Below, piece by piece: positions 32,638 to 40,034 of a DNA stretch of 64,000 nt (its first letter is position 1; every line of letters begins with the position of its first letter). A program made the translations under genes and the position numbers. Source of the DNA: Zhihengliuella halotolerans (GTDB lineage: Bacteria; Actinomycetota; Actinomycetes; Actinomycetales; Micrococcaceae); assembly GCF_004217565.1 (NCBI RefSeq), contig NZ_SHLA01000001.1, positions 2,046,001 to 2,110,000 on the forward strand. Direction: 5' to 3'. A model generated the notes under the pieces. That model was not told the origin of the DNA, did not search any database, and worked only from the letters and a program-made list of their open reading frames with translations.

Positions 32638-33831
32638 TCAGGCGCCCGCGGCGGGGACCGGCGTCAGCCGGGAATCATCGGCGGCGCTGGCCTCGACGGC
32701 AGCGAGGACGCGCTGGACGTAGTCGCCGTCGCCGAACGAAGGGGCGGCGGCGGGGCCTCCGGCGATCGCCCGGGCGAAGCCGACGGCCTGGTGCACGAAC
32801 GCGTGGTCGTAGCCGAGCCCGTGCCCGGGCGGCCACCACGCGTCGACGTAGGGGTGGTCGGGCTCGGTCACGTGGATCCGGCGGAAACCGGCCTCGGCGG
32901 CGGGCAGCGTGTGGTCGTGGAACCAGAGCTCGTTGAGGTTCTCGAAGTCGAAGTAGACGGATCCGGCGGACCCGTTGACCTCGAACTGGATCGCGTTCTT
33001 GCGTCCCGCGGCGAAGCGGGTGGCCTCGAAGGAGGCGAGGGCGCCGCCGTCAGTCCGGCCCGTGAAGAGCGCGGCGTCGTCGACTGTGACCTCACCGCTG
33101 CCCGCGCCGGCCGTCGCGGCAAGGCCGCCTGAGGCCTCCGGCAGCGGGCGTTGCTTCACGAACGTCTCGGTCAGGGCGCTGACCTCGGCGAGGTGCTGGC
33201 CGGTGACGAAGGCGGCCATGTCAACCAAGTGGGCGCCGATGTCGCCGAGGGCGCCCGAGCCGGCGCGTTCGCGCTGGAGCCGCCAGACGAGCGGGAAGTC
33301 AGGGTCCGCGATCCAGTCCTGCAGGTAGCGGGCCCGGATGTGGCGGATCTGCCCGAGCCGCCCGTCCTCAACGAGGCGCCGGGCGTACGCGATCGCCGGC
33401 GTGCCGCGGTAGCTGTAGCCGACCATGGACTTCACGCCCCGATCGGCTGCCGCCCGGGCCGCCGCGACCATCGCCGCGGCCTCCTCCGGAGTGTTGGCCA
33501 GCGGCTTCTCGCACAGTACGTGCTTGCCGGCCTCGAGCGCGGCGATCGCGATCGGCGCGTGCAGGTCGCCGGGCACGCAGATATCGATCACGTCGACGTC
33601 GTCCGCTTCGACCAGCCGCCGCCAGTCCGTCTCGACCCGCCCGATCCCGAAGCGGGTCGCGAACTCCCCGGCCCGCGTCCCGTCGCGGCCGCTGACGGCG
33701 ACGATTTCGGGGCGGGCGGCAAGATCGAAGAATTTCGGGGCGCTCTGCCAGGCCGCCGCGTGGATGCTGCCCATGAACGAGTACCCGATCAGGCCGATGC
33801 GCAGCGTCTGCGCACTCTTCGCGTCTGTCAT
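32638..33831 (-). CDS. Gfo/Idh/MocA family oxidoreductase (2)
   Basis: 397 residues. It starts IGLIGYSFMGSIHAAAWQS (a Rossmann motif with Ser-Phe in the loop), carries CEKPLANTPEEAAAMV near residue 100, and has GSGALGDIGAHLVDMA with the catalytic-region His (about 195). Sequences of this subgroup often act on sugar disaccharides or myo-inositol-like polyols. ATG 33831 has GGAGGAGAGG upstream. It is the first gene of the operon, just behind the LacI operator at 33888-33901. Confidence 0.88.
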   Translation of the reverse strand: MTDAKSAQTLRIGLIGYSFMGSIHAAAWQSAPKFFDLAARPEIVAVSGRDGTRAGEFATRFGIGRVETDWRRLVEADDVDVIDICVPGDLHAPIAIAALEAGKHVLCEKPLANTPEEAAAMVAAARAAADRGVKSMVGYSYRGTPAIAYARRLVEDGRLGQIRHIRARYLQDWIADPDFPLVWRLQRERAGSGALGDIGAHLVDMAAFVTGQHLAEVSALTETFVKQRPLPEASGGLAATAGAGSGEVTVDDAALFTGRTDGGALASFEATRFAAGRKNAIQFEVNGSAGSVYFDFENLNELWFHDHTLPAAEAGFRRIHVTEPDHPYVDAWWPPGHGLGYDHAFVHQAVGFARAIAGGPAAAPSFGDGDYVQRVLAAVEASAADDSRLTPVPAAGA

Positions 33832-33887
33832 GCCGTTCCTCTCCTCCCCCGGCGGTGTGTCCGCTCGATCGCGTTGACACCCCACCG

Positions 33888-33901
33888 GTTAAGCGCTTAA
33901 C
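33888..33901. promoter_or_regulatory. Perfect LacI-type operator
   Basis: GTTAAGCGCTTAAC is a perfect 14-base palindrome with a central GC, typical of LacI-family sites. It lies 57 bases before the first gene of the importer operon and about 100 bases before the divergent lacI gene. Confidence 0.8.
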
Positions 33902-34002
33902 TTGTCTGGAGTCGAGTATGGAGTGATGCGATTCACATTGTCAACACCCGCCGCGATTTACCGGCAGGCATAATGAGGTGGAACCCGAAAAAGGAGGGCG
34001 TC

Positions 34003-35022
34003 ATGGCCACCATGCAGGACGTCGCACGGCACGCCCAGGTCTCCATCGCGACCGTTTCCTTCGTCCTCAACAAGACGAAGCCCGTCACGGCGGCGACGCG
34101 GGAGCGCGTCGAGGCGGCCATGGCGGAACTCGGCTACCGCCGCAATCCGGCCGGGAGCGCCCTGGCCCGCGGCCGCACGGACATCATCGCGCTCCTCTAT
34201 CCCGCGCTCCAGCGCCAATTGCATGCGACGGCGACCCGCTTCTTCACGAGTGCGGCCGAGCGCGCGAGCGAACGCGGATTCAGTCTCGTCCTCTGGCCCG
34301 CCGCCAATGAGGCCGCGCAAATCGAAGAGCTCACACGCAGCGGCCTGATCGACGGAGTCCTGCTCATGGAGGTCCAGCTCGACGACGCCCGCGTCGAGGC
34401 CCTGCGCGGCGGGAGCACGCCCTTCGCTCTGATCGGCCGCACCCAGGACCCCTCCGGCCTACCCTTCGTCGACATCGACTTCGAGCAGACGGTAGTGCAA
34501 GCGGTCGAGCAGATCGTCACCCTCGGCCACACGAACATCGCCTTCATCTACGACCACTCCGGCCCCACGACCCTGCACGCCTACGGCGCGATCGCGCGGG
34601 CAAGCCGCGCCTTCCACGACACCCTGGCGCAGTCGGGCCTGACGGGGGTCTTAGTGGACTGCCGCGAGAATCCGCGCGCGGGCCGCCTCGTGGGCGAGAC
34701 CTTCCGCGCCGATTTCCCGGACGCCACCGCCGTGATCATCATGAACGAGCTGGCGAGCCCGGGCTTCATGACGGGCCTGCGCCGCTCCGGTGCCCGGGTC
34801 CCCGAGGACCTCTCGGTGCTCTCGATCGTCTCCTCGGAAACCGTCGCGACGATGTCAGACCCGGAGCTGGCGTTCATGCGCGCCCCCGCCGTCGAGCTGG
34901 GCCGGCTCGGCGTGGACGCCATCATCGACCGGATCACCGCCCCGGACTCGCCCCTCCCCCACACCCTCGTCCCCTGTGAAATGGTCCCCGGCCCCTCCCT
35001 CGGGCCGACCCCGGAGCACTAA
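34003..35022 (+). CDS. LacI family transcriptional regulator
   Basis: 339 residues. The N-terminal headpiece MQDVARHAQVSIATVSFVLN is followed by the hinge helix region RRNPAGSALARGRTD and a periplasmic-binding-protein-like ligand domain. ATG 34003 is preceded by AAGGAGGG; the frame open from 33973 has no ribosome site. It is divergent from the sugar importer operon, which it probably represses until a sugar binds, acting on the palindrome at 33888. Its stop overlaps the stop of the convergent ABC-F gene by three bases. Confidence 0.9.
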   Translation: MATMQDVARHAQVSIATVSFVLNKTKPVTAATRERVEAAMAELGYRRNPAGSALARGRTDIIALLYPALQRQLHATATRFFTSAAERASERGFSLVLWPAANEAAQIEELTRSGLIDGVLLMEVQLDDARVEALRGGSTPFALIGRTQDPSGLPFVDIDFEQTVVQAVEQIVTLGHTNIAFIYDHSGPTTLHAYGAIARASRAFHDTLAQSGLTGVLVDCRENPRAGRLVGETFRADFPDATAVIIMNELASPGFMTGLRRSGARVPEDLSVLSIVSSETVATMSDPELAFMRAPAVELGRLGVDAIIDRITAPDSPLPHTLVPCEMVPGPSLGPTPEH

Positions 35023-36734
35023 CCCACGCGCCACTCGGTGCCCGGGCCGACTCGGCGCGCAAACTCGTCGTCGTGCGTGACGAGAACCAGCGCCCCGCCG
35101 AAGCCTTCGAGCGCGGAGACCAGCTGGTCCACCGAGTCGAGGTCGAGGTTGTTGGTCGGCTCGTCGAGCAGGAGCAGCTGCGGAGCCGGGTCCGCCAACA
35201 GGATCCGCGCGAGCGCGACCCGGAAGCGCTCCCCGCCCGAGAGCTGTCCGACCGCCTCGCCCACACGCGCACCGCGGAAGTGGAAGCGCGCCAGTCGAGC
35301 CTTGACCTCCGCCTCCGTCGAGCCCGGCAGCACGGAGCGAACGTTCGCGAGCACGCTGGCGTCGTCGTTGAGGCCCTCCCAGCCGTCGCCGCCACCGAGG
35401 CGCTGGCGCAACCAGCCCACCGGCACGACGGCGGCGTCGGCAATTTGCGCGAGCAGCGTCGACTTGCCGGCCCCGTTGCGCCCCGTCACGCGCACGCGTT
35501 CGGGCCCGCGCAGGTGCAGGATTGCGCCGCCGACGGGGGACTGATCGACTACTGCGTCGCGAGGCAGGTCAAGGCTCGCGAGCGGAAGATCGAGGACCGT
35601 GCGCCCGGCCGGGACGCAGGTGTCCGGCAGGTCGATGCTGATCGCGATGTCCGCCGGCAGCTCCTCCCGGGCGGCGTCGAGGTCTGCGCGGGCCGCCCCC
35701 TCCTTGCCCGCCATCATGGTCCGGGTCCGGCCGGCCGTGGCCTCGGCCTGGTTGCGTCGCGCGTTGGCGAGGATCTTGGGCATGCTGTCGGCGGCGGCCC
35801 GGCCCGAGCGGGCGCTGCGGGCGAGCTTGGTTTCCGCCTCGATTCGCTGCCGGCGCTCGGTTGCAAGGTGAGAGGCCGCCTCGCGCACGCGCCGCTCGGC
35901 GCTCTCGCGCTCGGCCGCGAGGCCCTGACGGTAGACCTCCCACGCGTCCGCCGTCCCCGAAGCGCCGAACGTGCGCAGTTCCGCCCGCTCGGCGAGCATC
36001 GAGCGCACGCCGACGGGGCGCAGCTCGGCGATGGCGTCGACGCGGCGCAGCAGCTCGACGTCGTGGCTGGCCACCACCAGGGTGCGGTCGCCGCGGCCCG
36101 CACCCCAGCGCTCGACGGCGGAGTAGAACCGGGCGCGGGCGACGGCGTCGAGGTTGTTGGTCGGCTCGTCGCAGAGCGTGAGGGCTGCACCCGCGCGCTC
36201 GACGCCGGCGAGCGCGACGATCATCGCCTCCCCGCCGGAGAGCGTCCCGACGCTACGGGTGAGGAACCCGGGCCCGTCGACGGGCAGCCCGTACTCGGCC
36301 AAGAGCGCGATGCTGCGCTCCTCGAGGTCCCACTCGTCGCCGACCAGCTCCAGGGCGCGCAGCAGTTCGTCGCCCTCGAGCCCGCCGTCCAGCACTCCGC
36401 GCAGGGCGTCGAGCCGGCCGGCGATGCCGAGCAGATCGGCGACCGTGTCGCCGGTGCGCAGGGTGGTCTCCTGCGGGAGGTAGGCGACGTCGTCGGGCGC
36501 GGAAAGGCCGCCCTCGGTCGGCGCGAGGCGCGAGGCGGCAAGCTTGAGCAGGACGGACTTGCCGGTCCCGTTGGGGCCGACGAGGCCGACGGTGCCGGTC
36601 AGCGTGGCGGTGAGTTCGTCGAAGATGCGGCGGCCGTCGGGCCAGACGAAACCGAGGCGGTCGAGCCGCAGGGATGCCCGTGACGAATCGTGACGCGGCA
36701 TGCGAGGACGTACTGACGAGGGGGTTGAAGACAT
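35019..36734 (-). CDS. ABC-F family ATPase
   Basis: 571 residues, two ATP-binding domains in one chain and no membrane segments. Domain 1: Walker A GLVGPNGTGKSVLLKL, signature TLSGGEAMIVAL, Walker B ALTLCDEPTNNLD. Domain 2: VTGRNGAGKSTLLAQI, QLSGGERFRVALARI, LLLLDEPTNNLD. The linker (about residues 240-330) is charged and rich in Ala/Arg/Glu. ABC-F proteins act on the ribosome, in antibiotic protection or rescue of stalled translation; this one is not close enough to a named member for me to say which. The start has GGGAG upstream; ATG 36701 is an alternative. Confidence 0.88.
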   Translation of the reverse strand: MSSTPSSVRPRMPRHDSSRASLRLDRLGFVWPDGRRIFDELTATLTGTVGLVGPNGTGKSVLLKLAASRLAPTEGGLSAPDDVAYLPQETTLRTGDTVADLLGIAGRLDALRGVLDGGLEGDELLRALELVGDEWDLEERSIALLAEYGLPVDGPGFLTRSVGTLSGGEAMIVALAGVERAGAALTLCDEPTNNLDAVARARFYSAVERWGAGRGDRTLVVASHDVELLRRVDAIAELRPVGVRSMLAERAELRTFGASGTADAWEVYRQGLAAERESAERRVREAASHLATERRQRIEAETKLARSARSGRAAADSMPKILANARRNQAEATAGRTRTMMAGKEGAARADLDAAREELPADIAISIDLPDTCVPAGRTVLDLPLASLDLPRDAVVDQSPVGGAILHLRGPERVRVTGRNGAGKSTLLAQIADAAVVPVGWLRQRLGGGDGWEGLNDDASVLANVRSVLPGSTEAEVKARLARFHFRGARVGEAVGQLSGGERFRVALARILLADPAPQLLLLDEPTNNLDLDSVDQLVSALEGFGGALVLVTHDDEFARRVGPGTEWRVG

Positions 36735-37068
36735 GGGGCGCTCCCGGGAAGAGATGGATGCGCCGGCGGGTGCGGCGCGATTCAGCGGAGGGTGCGCACG
36801 GTCTTCAACGGAATGCCTTTGCTCGACGACGGGAGGACCTCAGTTTCCGCCATCCCATTGGGCTTTGTCAACCAGTACTCGCGGACCCGCTCGGACGTGA
36901 TGACCGACACGTGAGGGCGCGGGGACTTGAATTAGGAACCACTTGTATGTGCTTAATGTCATCGCATTAGGCAAGCCTTACTTAAAGGTCGAAGTTTCGG
37001 CGGACTCCCCCAGCCCACCACCGCCTCGGCCTCCGTACTTGTCAGGGATCGAATCATCAGGAGAGTCC
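36735..37068. other. Intergenic region between ABC-F and siderophore genes
   Basis: 334 bases. The half next to the siderophore genes is less GC-rich and holds the iron box at 36967-36985. A TTGAAT at 36927 could be a -35 element, but I could not place a convincing -10. The short frame at 36700-36900 shows no recognisable domain or ribosome site and is not called. Nothing else is recognised. Confidence 0.6.
36967..36985 (+). promoter_or_regulatory. Iron box (IdeR/DmdR/DtxR-type operator)
   Basis: TTAGGCAAGCCTTACTTAA matches the 19-base DtxR/IdeR consensus TTAGGTTAGGCTAACCTAA at 14 positions, including the outer TTAGG and TAA. It lies 84 bases before the desA-like ATG. An iron-loaded DtxR-family repressor bound here would shut the siderophore operon when iron is plentiful. 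Confidence 0.8.
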
Positions 37069-38613
37069 ATGACCCCCGTGAGCATCACCGACCGCACCGG
37101 CGTCCCCCTCGGGGCCGCCGCCTCCGCGGTCCCGCAGCACCCGCTGGCGGCCGCCAACCAGCTGCTGGCCGGTGAGACCGTGCACCAGTTCATCGCCGAA
37201 TCCGGTGCCGCGACGCTGCTGGCGGCCTCGGCCGTCGCCGGCGCCCGCGGCCCCTCGACCGGCCCCACGCCGGAGGCCCTCGGCGCGCGCATCGACGCCG
37301 TCGACCTCTCGGCCCCGCTCGGCGGCACCAACGCCGCCCTCACCGAGGCCGCGGACCTCTATCTCAAGGACGCCGTCTACTTCCACCATCCGCGCTACCA
37401 GGCGCACCTGAACTGCCCCGTCCTGATCCCCGCCGTCGCCGCCGAGGCACTCGTGACCAGCGTGAACTCCTCGATGGACACGTGGGACCAGTCGGCCGGC
37501 GCGACCCTCATCGAGCGCCGCCTGACGCGCTGGACCGCGGACCTCATCGGCCTCGGCACGGACGCCGACGGCATCTTCACCTCGGGCGGCACGCAGTCCA
37601 ACCTGCAGGCGATGCTCATCGCCCGCAACCACGCGGTCGCGTCCCGCACGGGCTCGCTGCCCGAGCGCCTGGCCGGGCTGCGCATCTACGCTTCGGCCGA
37701 TTCGCACTTCAGCATCTCCAAAGCCGCCACCCTGCTCGGCATGGGCGAGGACGCCGTCGTCGCCGTCCCGACCGACTCCGCCCACCGCATGGACGCGGCT
37801 GCGCTGCGCTCCGCCGTGGACGCCGACGCCGCCGCCGGCCTGACCCCGATGGCGATCGTCGCCACCGCCGGCACCACCGACTTCGGGGCCATCGACCCGC
37901 TGGCCGCGTGCTCCGCCCTCGCGGGTGAGCACGGTGCCTGGTTCCATGTCGACGCCGCGTACGGCTGCGGCCTCCTGATCTCCCGCCACCGGGACCGACT
38001 CGCCGGCATCGAGGGTGCCGACTCGGTCACCGTGGACTACCACAAGTCCTTCTTCCAGCCCATCGGCTCGAGCGCCCTGCTCCTCGCCGACGGCGCGAAC
38101 TTCGGGCACATCACCCATTACTCCGAATACCTCAACCCCGCCGGGCAGGCCGGCACCGTGCCGAACCAGGTCGACAAGTCGCTGCAGACCACGCGCCGCT
38201 TCGACGCCCTCAAGCTCTGGGTCTCGCTGCGGTCGATGGGCGCCGAGGCGATCGGCGCGCTCTTCGACGAGCTGATCGATCTCGCCGCCACGGCGGCCTC
38301 CCTCGTCGCCGCGCACCCGGAGCTCGAACTCGCCGCCGAGGCGCAGTTGAGCACCGTCGTCTTCCGCTTCGTGCCCGCCGGGCACGACGACGCCGCCCCC
38401 GGGGCCGCCATCGCTCTGAACGCGCTGCAGGACGAAATCCGCGCCTCCCTCTACTCCTCGGGCGAGGCCATGGTCGCGGCGACGACCGTCGACGGCGCCC
38501 GCCACCTCAAACTCACGCTCCTGAACCCCCGCGCCACGCTCGCCGACCTCGAAGCGGTGCTGACCGCCGTCGTCGTCGCGGGCGCCCGCCTGACCGAGGA
38601 GGCTGCACGTTGA
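37069..38613 (+). CDS. desA: Lysine decarboxylase for siderophore synthesis (DesA-like)
   Basis: 514 residues, a PLP-dependent group II decarboxylase. The cofactor Lys is in SVTVDYHKSFFQP (residue 326). The substrate-side pattern FHVDAAYGCG and FTSGGTQSNLQAML are typical of the DDC/DesA family. It would convert lysine to cadaverine, the building block of desferrioxamines. ATG 37069 has CAGGAGAG upstream and lies behind the iron box. It is the first of three overlapping genes matching the des pathway order. A 2,4-diaminobutyrate decarboxylase activity is an alternative. Confidence 0.88.
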   Translation: MTPVSITDRTGVPLGAAASAVPQHPLAAANQLLAGETVHQFIAESGAATLLAASAVAGARGPSTGPTPEALGARIDAVDLSAPLGGTNAALTEAADLYLKDAVYFHHPRYQAHLNCPVLIPAVAAEALVTSVNSSMDTWDQSAGATLIERRLTRWTADLIGLGTDADGIFTSGGTQSNLQAMLIARNHAVASRTGSLPERLAGLRIYASADSHFSISKAATLLGMGEDAVVAVPTDSAHRMDAAALRSAVDADAAAGLTPMAIVATAGTTDFGAIDPLAACSALAGEHGAWFHVDAAYGCGLLISRHRDRLAGIEGADSVTVDYHKSFFQPIGSSALLLADGANFGHITHYSEYLNPAGQAGTVPNQVDKSLQTTRRFDALKLWVSLRSMGAEAIGALFDELIDLAATAASLVAAHPELELAAEAQLSTVVFRFVPAGHDDAAPGAAIALNALQDEIRASLYSSGEAMVAATTVDGARHLKLTLLNPRATLADLEAVLTAVVVAGARLTEEAAR

Positions 38614-40034
38614 TCCCGTCCCCCACGACCGACCTGACGGACGGCCAGGTGTTCGACGCGGTCGGCATCGGCGCCGGCCCGTTCAACCTCGGCTTCGCCG
38701 CGCTCGCGACCGGCGCCCCGGACCTGCGCGTGGCGGTGTTCGATGCCGCCGACGACTTCACGTGGCACCCCGGCATGATGCTGCCCGGCACGCACCTGCA
38801 GGTCCCCTTCATGGCGGACCTCGTCACGCTCGCGGATCCGAGCAACGAGCACAGCTTCCTCAACTACCTCAAGGCCTCCGGCCGCCTCTACCCCTTCTAC
38901 ATCCGGGAGAACTTCTATGCGCTGCGCCGCGAATACAGCGACTACCTGCGCTGGGCAGCGCACCGGCTGGACTCGGTGCGCTTCGGCCACACGGTCACGG
39001 ACGTCACCCACGAAGACGGCTCCTATCGGGTCACCGTGCAGACGCCTGCGGGTGCACGCACGGTCCGCGCGCTGAACCTCGTGCTCGGCACGGGCACGCA
39101 GCCGTGGGTCCCGGACACGGTGGACCCCGTCGCGCTGGCCACGGGTGACGCCTTCCACACGAGCGAGTACGCGCACCGGCGCACGCAGCTGGCCGACCGG
39201 CACCGGATCGCCGTCGTCGGCAGCGGCCAGTCCGCCGCCGAGGTCGTCGCGGACCTGCTGGAGACTTGGGTGGACACCCCACACGAGGAGACGGGTGAGC
39301 CGCGCGAGCTGGTCTGGATGACGCGCTCGCCGCGGTTCTTCCCGCTCGAATACACCAAGCTCACGCTCGAGATGACCTCACCCGAGTACATCGACCACTT
39401 CCATGGCCTGCCCACGTCCCGACGCGACGCTCTGGGTGCGGCGCAGAAGGGCCTCTACAAGGGCATCAACGCCGACCTGATCGACCACATCCACGAGCTC
39501 ATGTACATGCGCGACGTCGAGTCCGCACCCGGGCGCGTGCGCCTCATGGCGGCCACGTCGCTCGACACGCTGACCTCCCGCGTCGACGGGCTGCGCCTGA
39601 ACGTCCACAACGACGACGACGGCGGGGCGCACGCCCTCGACGTCGACACCACCGTGCTCGCCACCGGGTACGGCTACCGCGAACCCGGCTTCCTGTCCGG
39701 CATCGAGGACCGCATTCGCCGGCTGCCCGACGGCCGGTTCGACGTGGACCGCGAGTACTCGATCGGCGTCCACTCCGACGTGCTGGTCCAGAACGCCGAG
39801 CTGCACACGCACGGCTTCACCGCCCCCGACCTCGGCATGGGCGCCTACCGCAACTCCGTGATCATCAACCGGATCGCCTCCCGCGAGGTCTATCCGGTGG
39901 AGCAGCGCATCGCGTACCAGGAGTTCGGTTCATCGAAACCCGCCGCCGGCACCACCCATCAGTACGACGACGCAGCACCCGCCACCGCGCCCGCCGAAAC
40001 CGGCGCCGCACCCCGCCAGGAGGCCACCCGATGA
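38610..40034 (+). CDS. desB: Cadaverine/lysine N-hydroxylase (DesB-like flavin monooxygenase)
   Basis: 474 residues of the lysine/ornithine N-monooxygenase family. FAD motif: AVGIGAGPFNLGFAAL near residue 17. NADPH motif: IAVVGSGQSAAEVVADLL near 197. The conserved VLATGYGYREP lies near 350. It hydroxylates the terminal amine of cadaverine using FAD, NADPH and O2. The start is TTG 38610, overlapping the desA stop as TTGA, with GAGGAGG upstream, so it is translated by coupling. The product passes to the next, fused, enzyme. Confidence 0.88.
   Translation: MIPSPTTDLTDGQVFDAVGIGAGPFNLGFAALATGAPDLRVAVFDAADDFTWHPGMMLPGTHLQVPFMADLVTLADPSNEHSFLNYLKASGRLYPFYIRENFYALRREYSDYLRWAAHRLDSVRFGHTVTDVTHEDGSYRVTVQTPAGARTVRALNLVLGTGTQPWVPDTVDPVALATGDAFHTSEYAHRRTQLADRHRIAVVGSGQSAAEVVADLLETWVDTPHEETGEPRELVWMTRSPRFFPLEYTKLTLEMTSPEYIDHFHGLPTSRRDALGAAQKGLYKGINADLIDHIHELMYMRDVESAPGRVRLMAATSLDTLTSRVDGLRLNVHNDDDGGAHALDVDTTVLATGYGYREPGFLSGIEDRIRRLPDGRFDVDREYSIGVHSDVLVQNAELHTHGFTAPDLGMGAYRNSVIINRIASREVYPVEQRIAYQEFGSSKPAAGTTHQYDDAAPATAPAETGAAPRQEATR

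Noticed and set aside
35073-36683. Plus-strand frame of 536 codons opposite the ABC-F gene
   Set aside because: Antisense shadow; both Walker motifs and signatures are on the other strand.
36700-36900. Short plus-strand frame between ABC-F and siderophore genes
   Set aside because: It overlaps the ABC-F start, has no ribosome site and no recognisable sequence.
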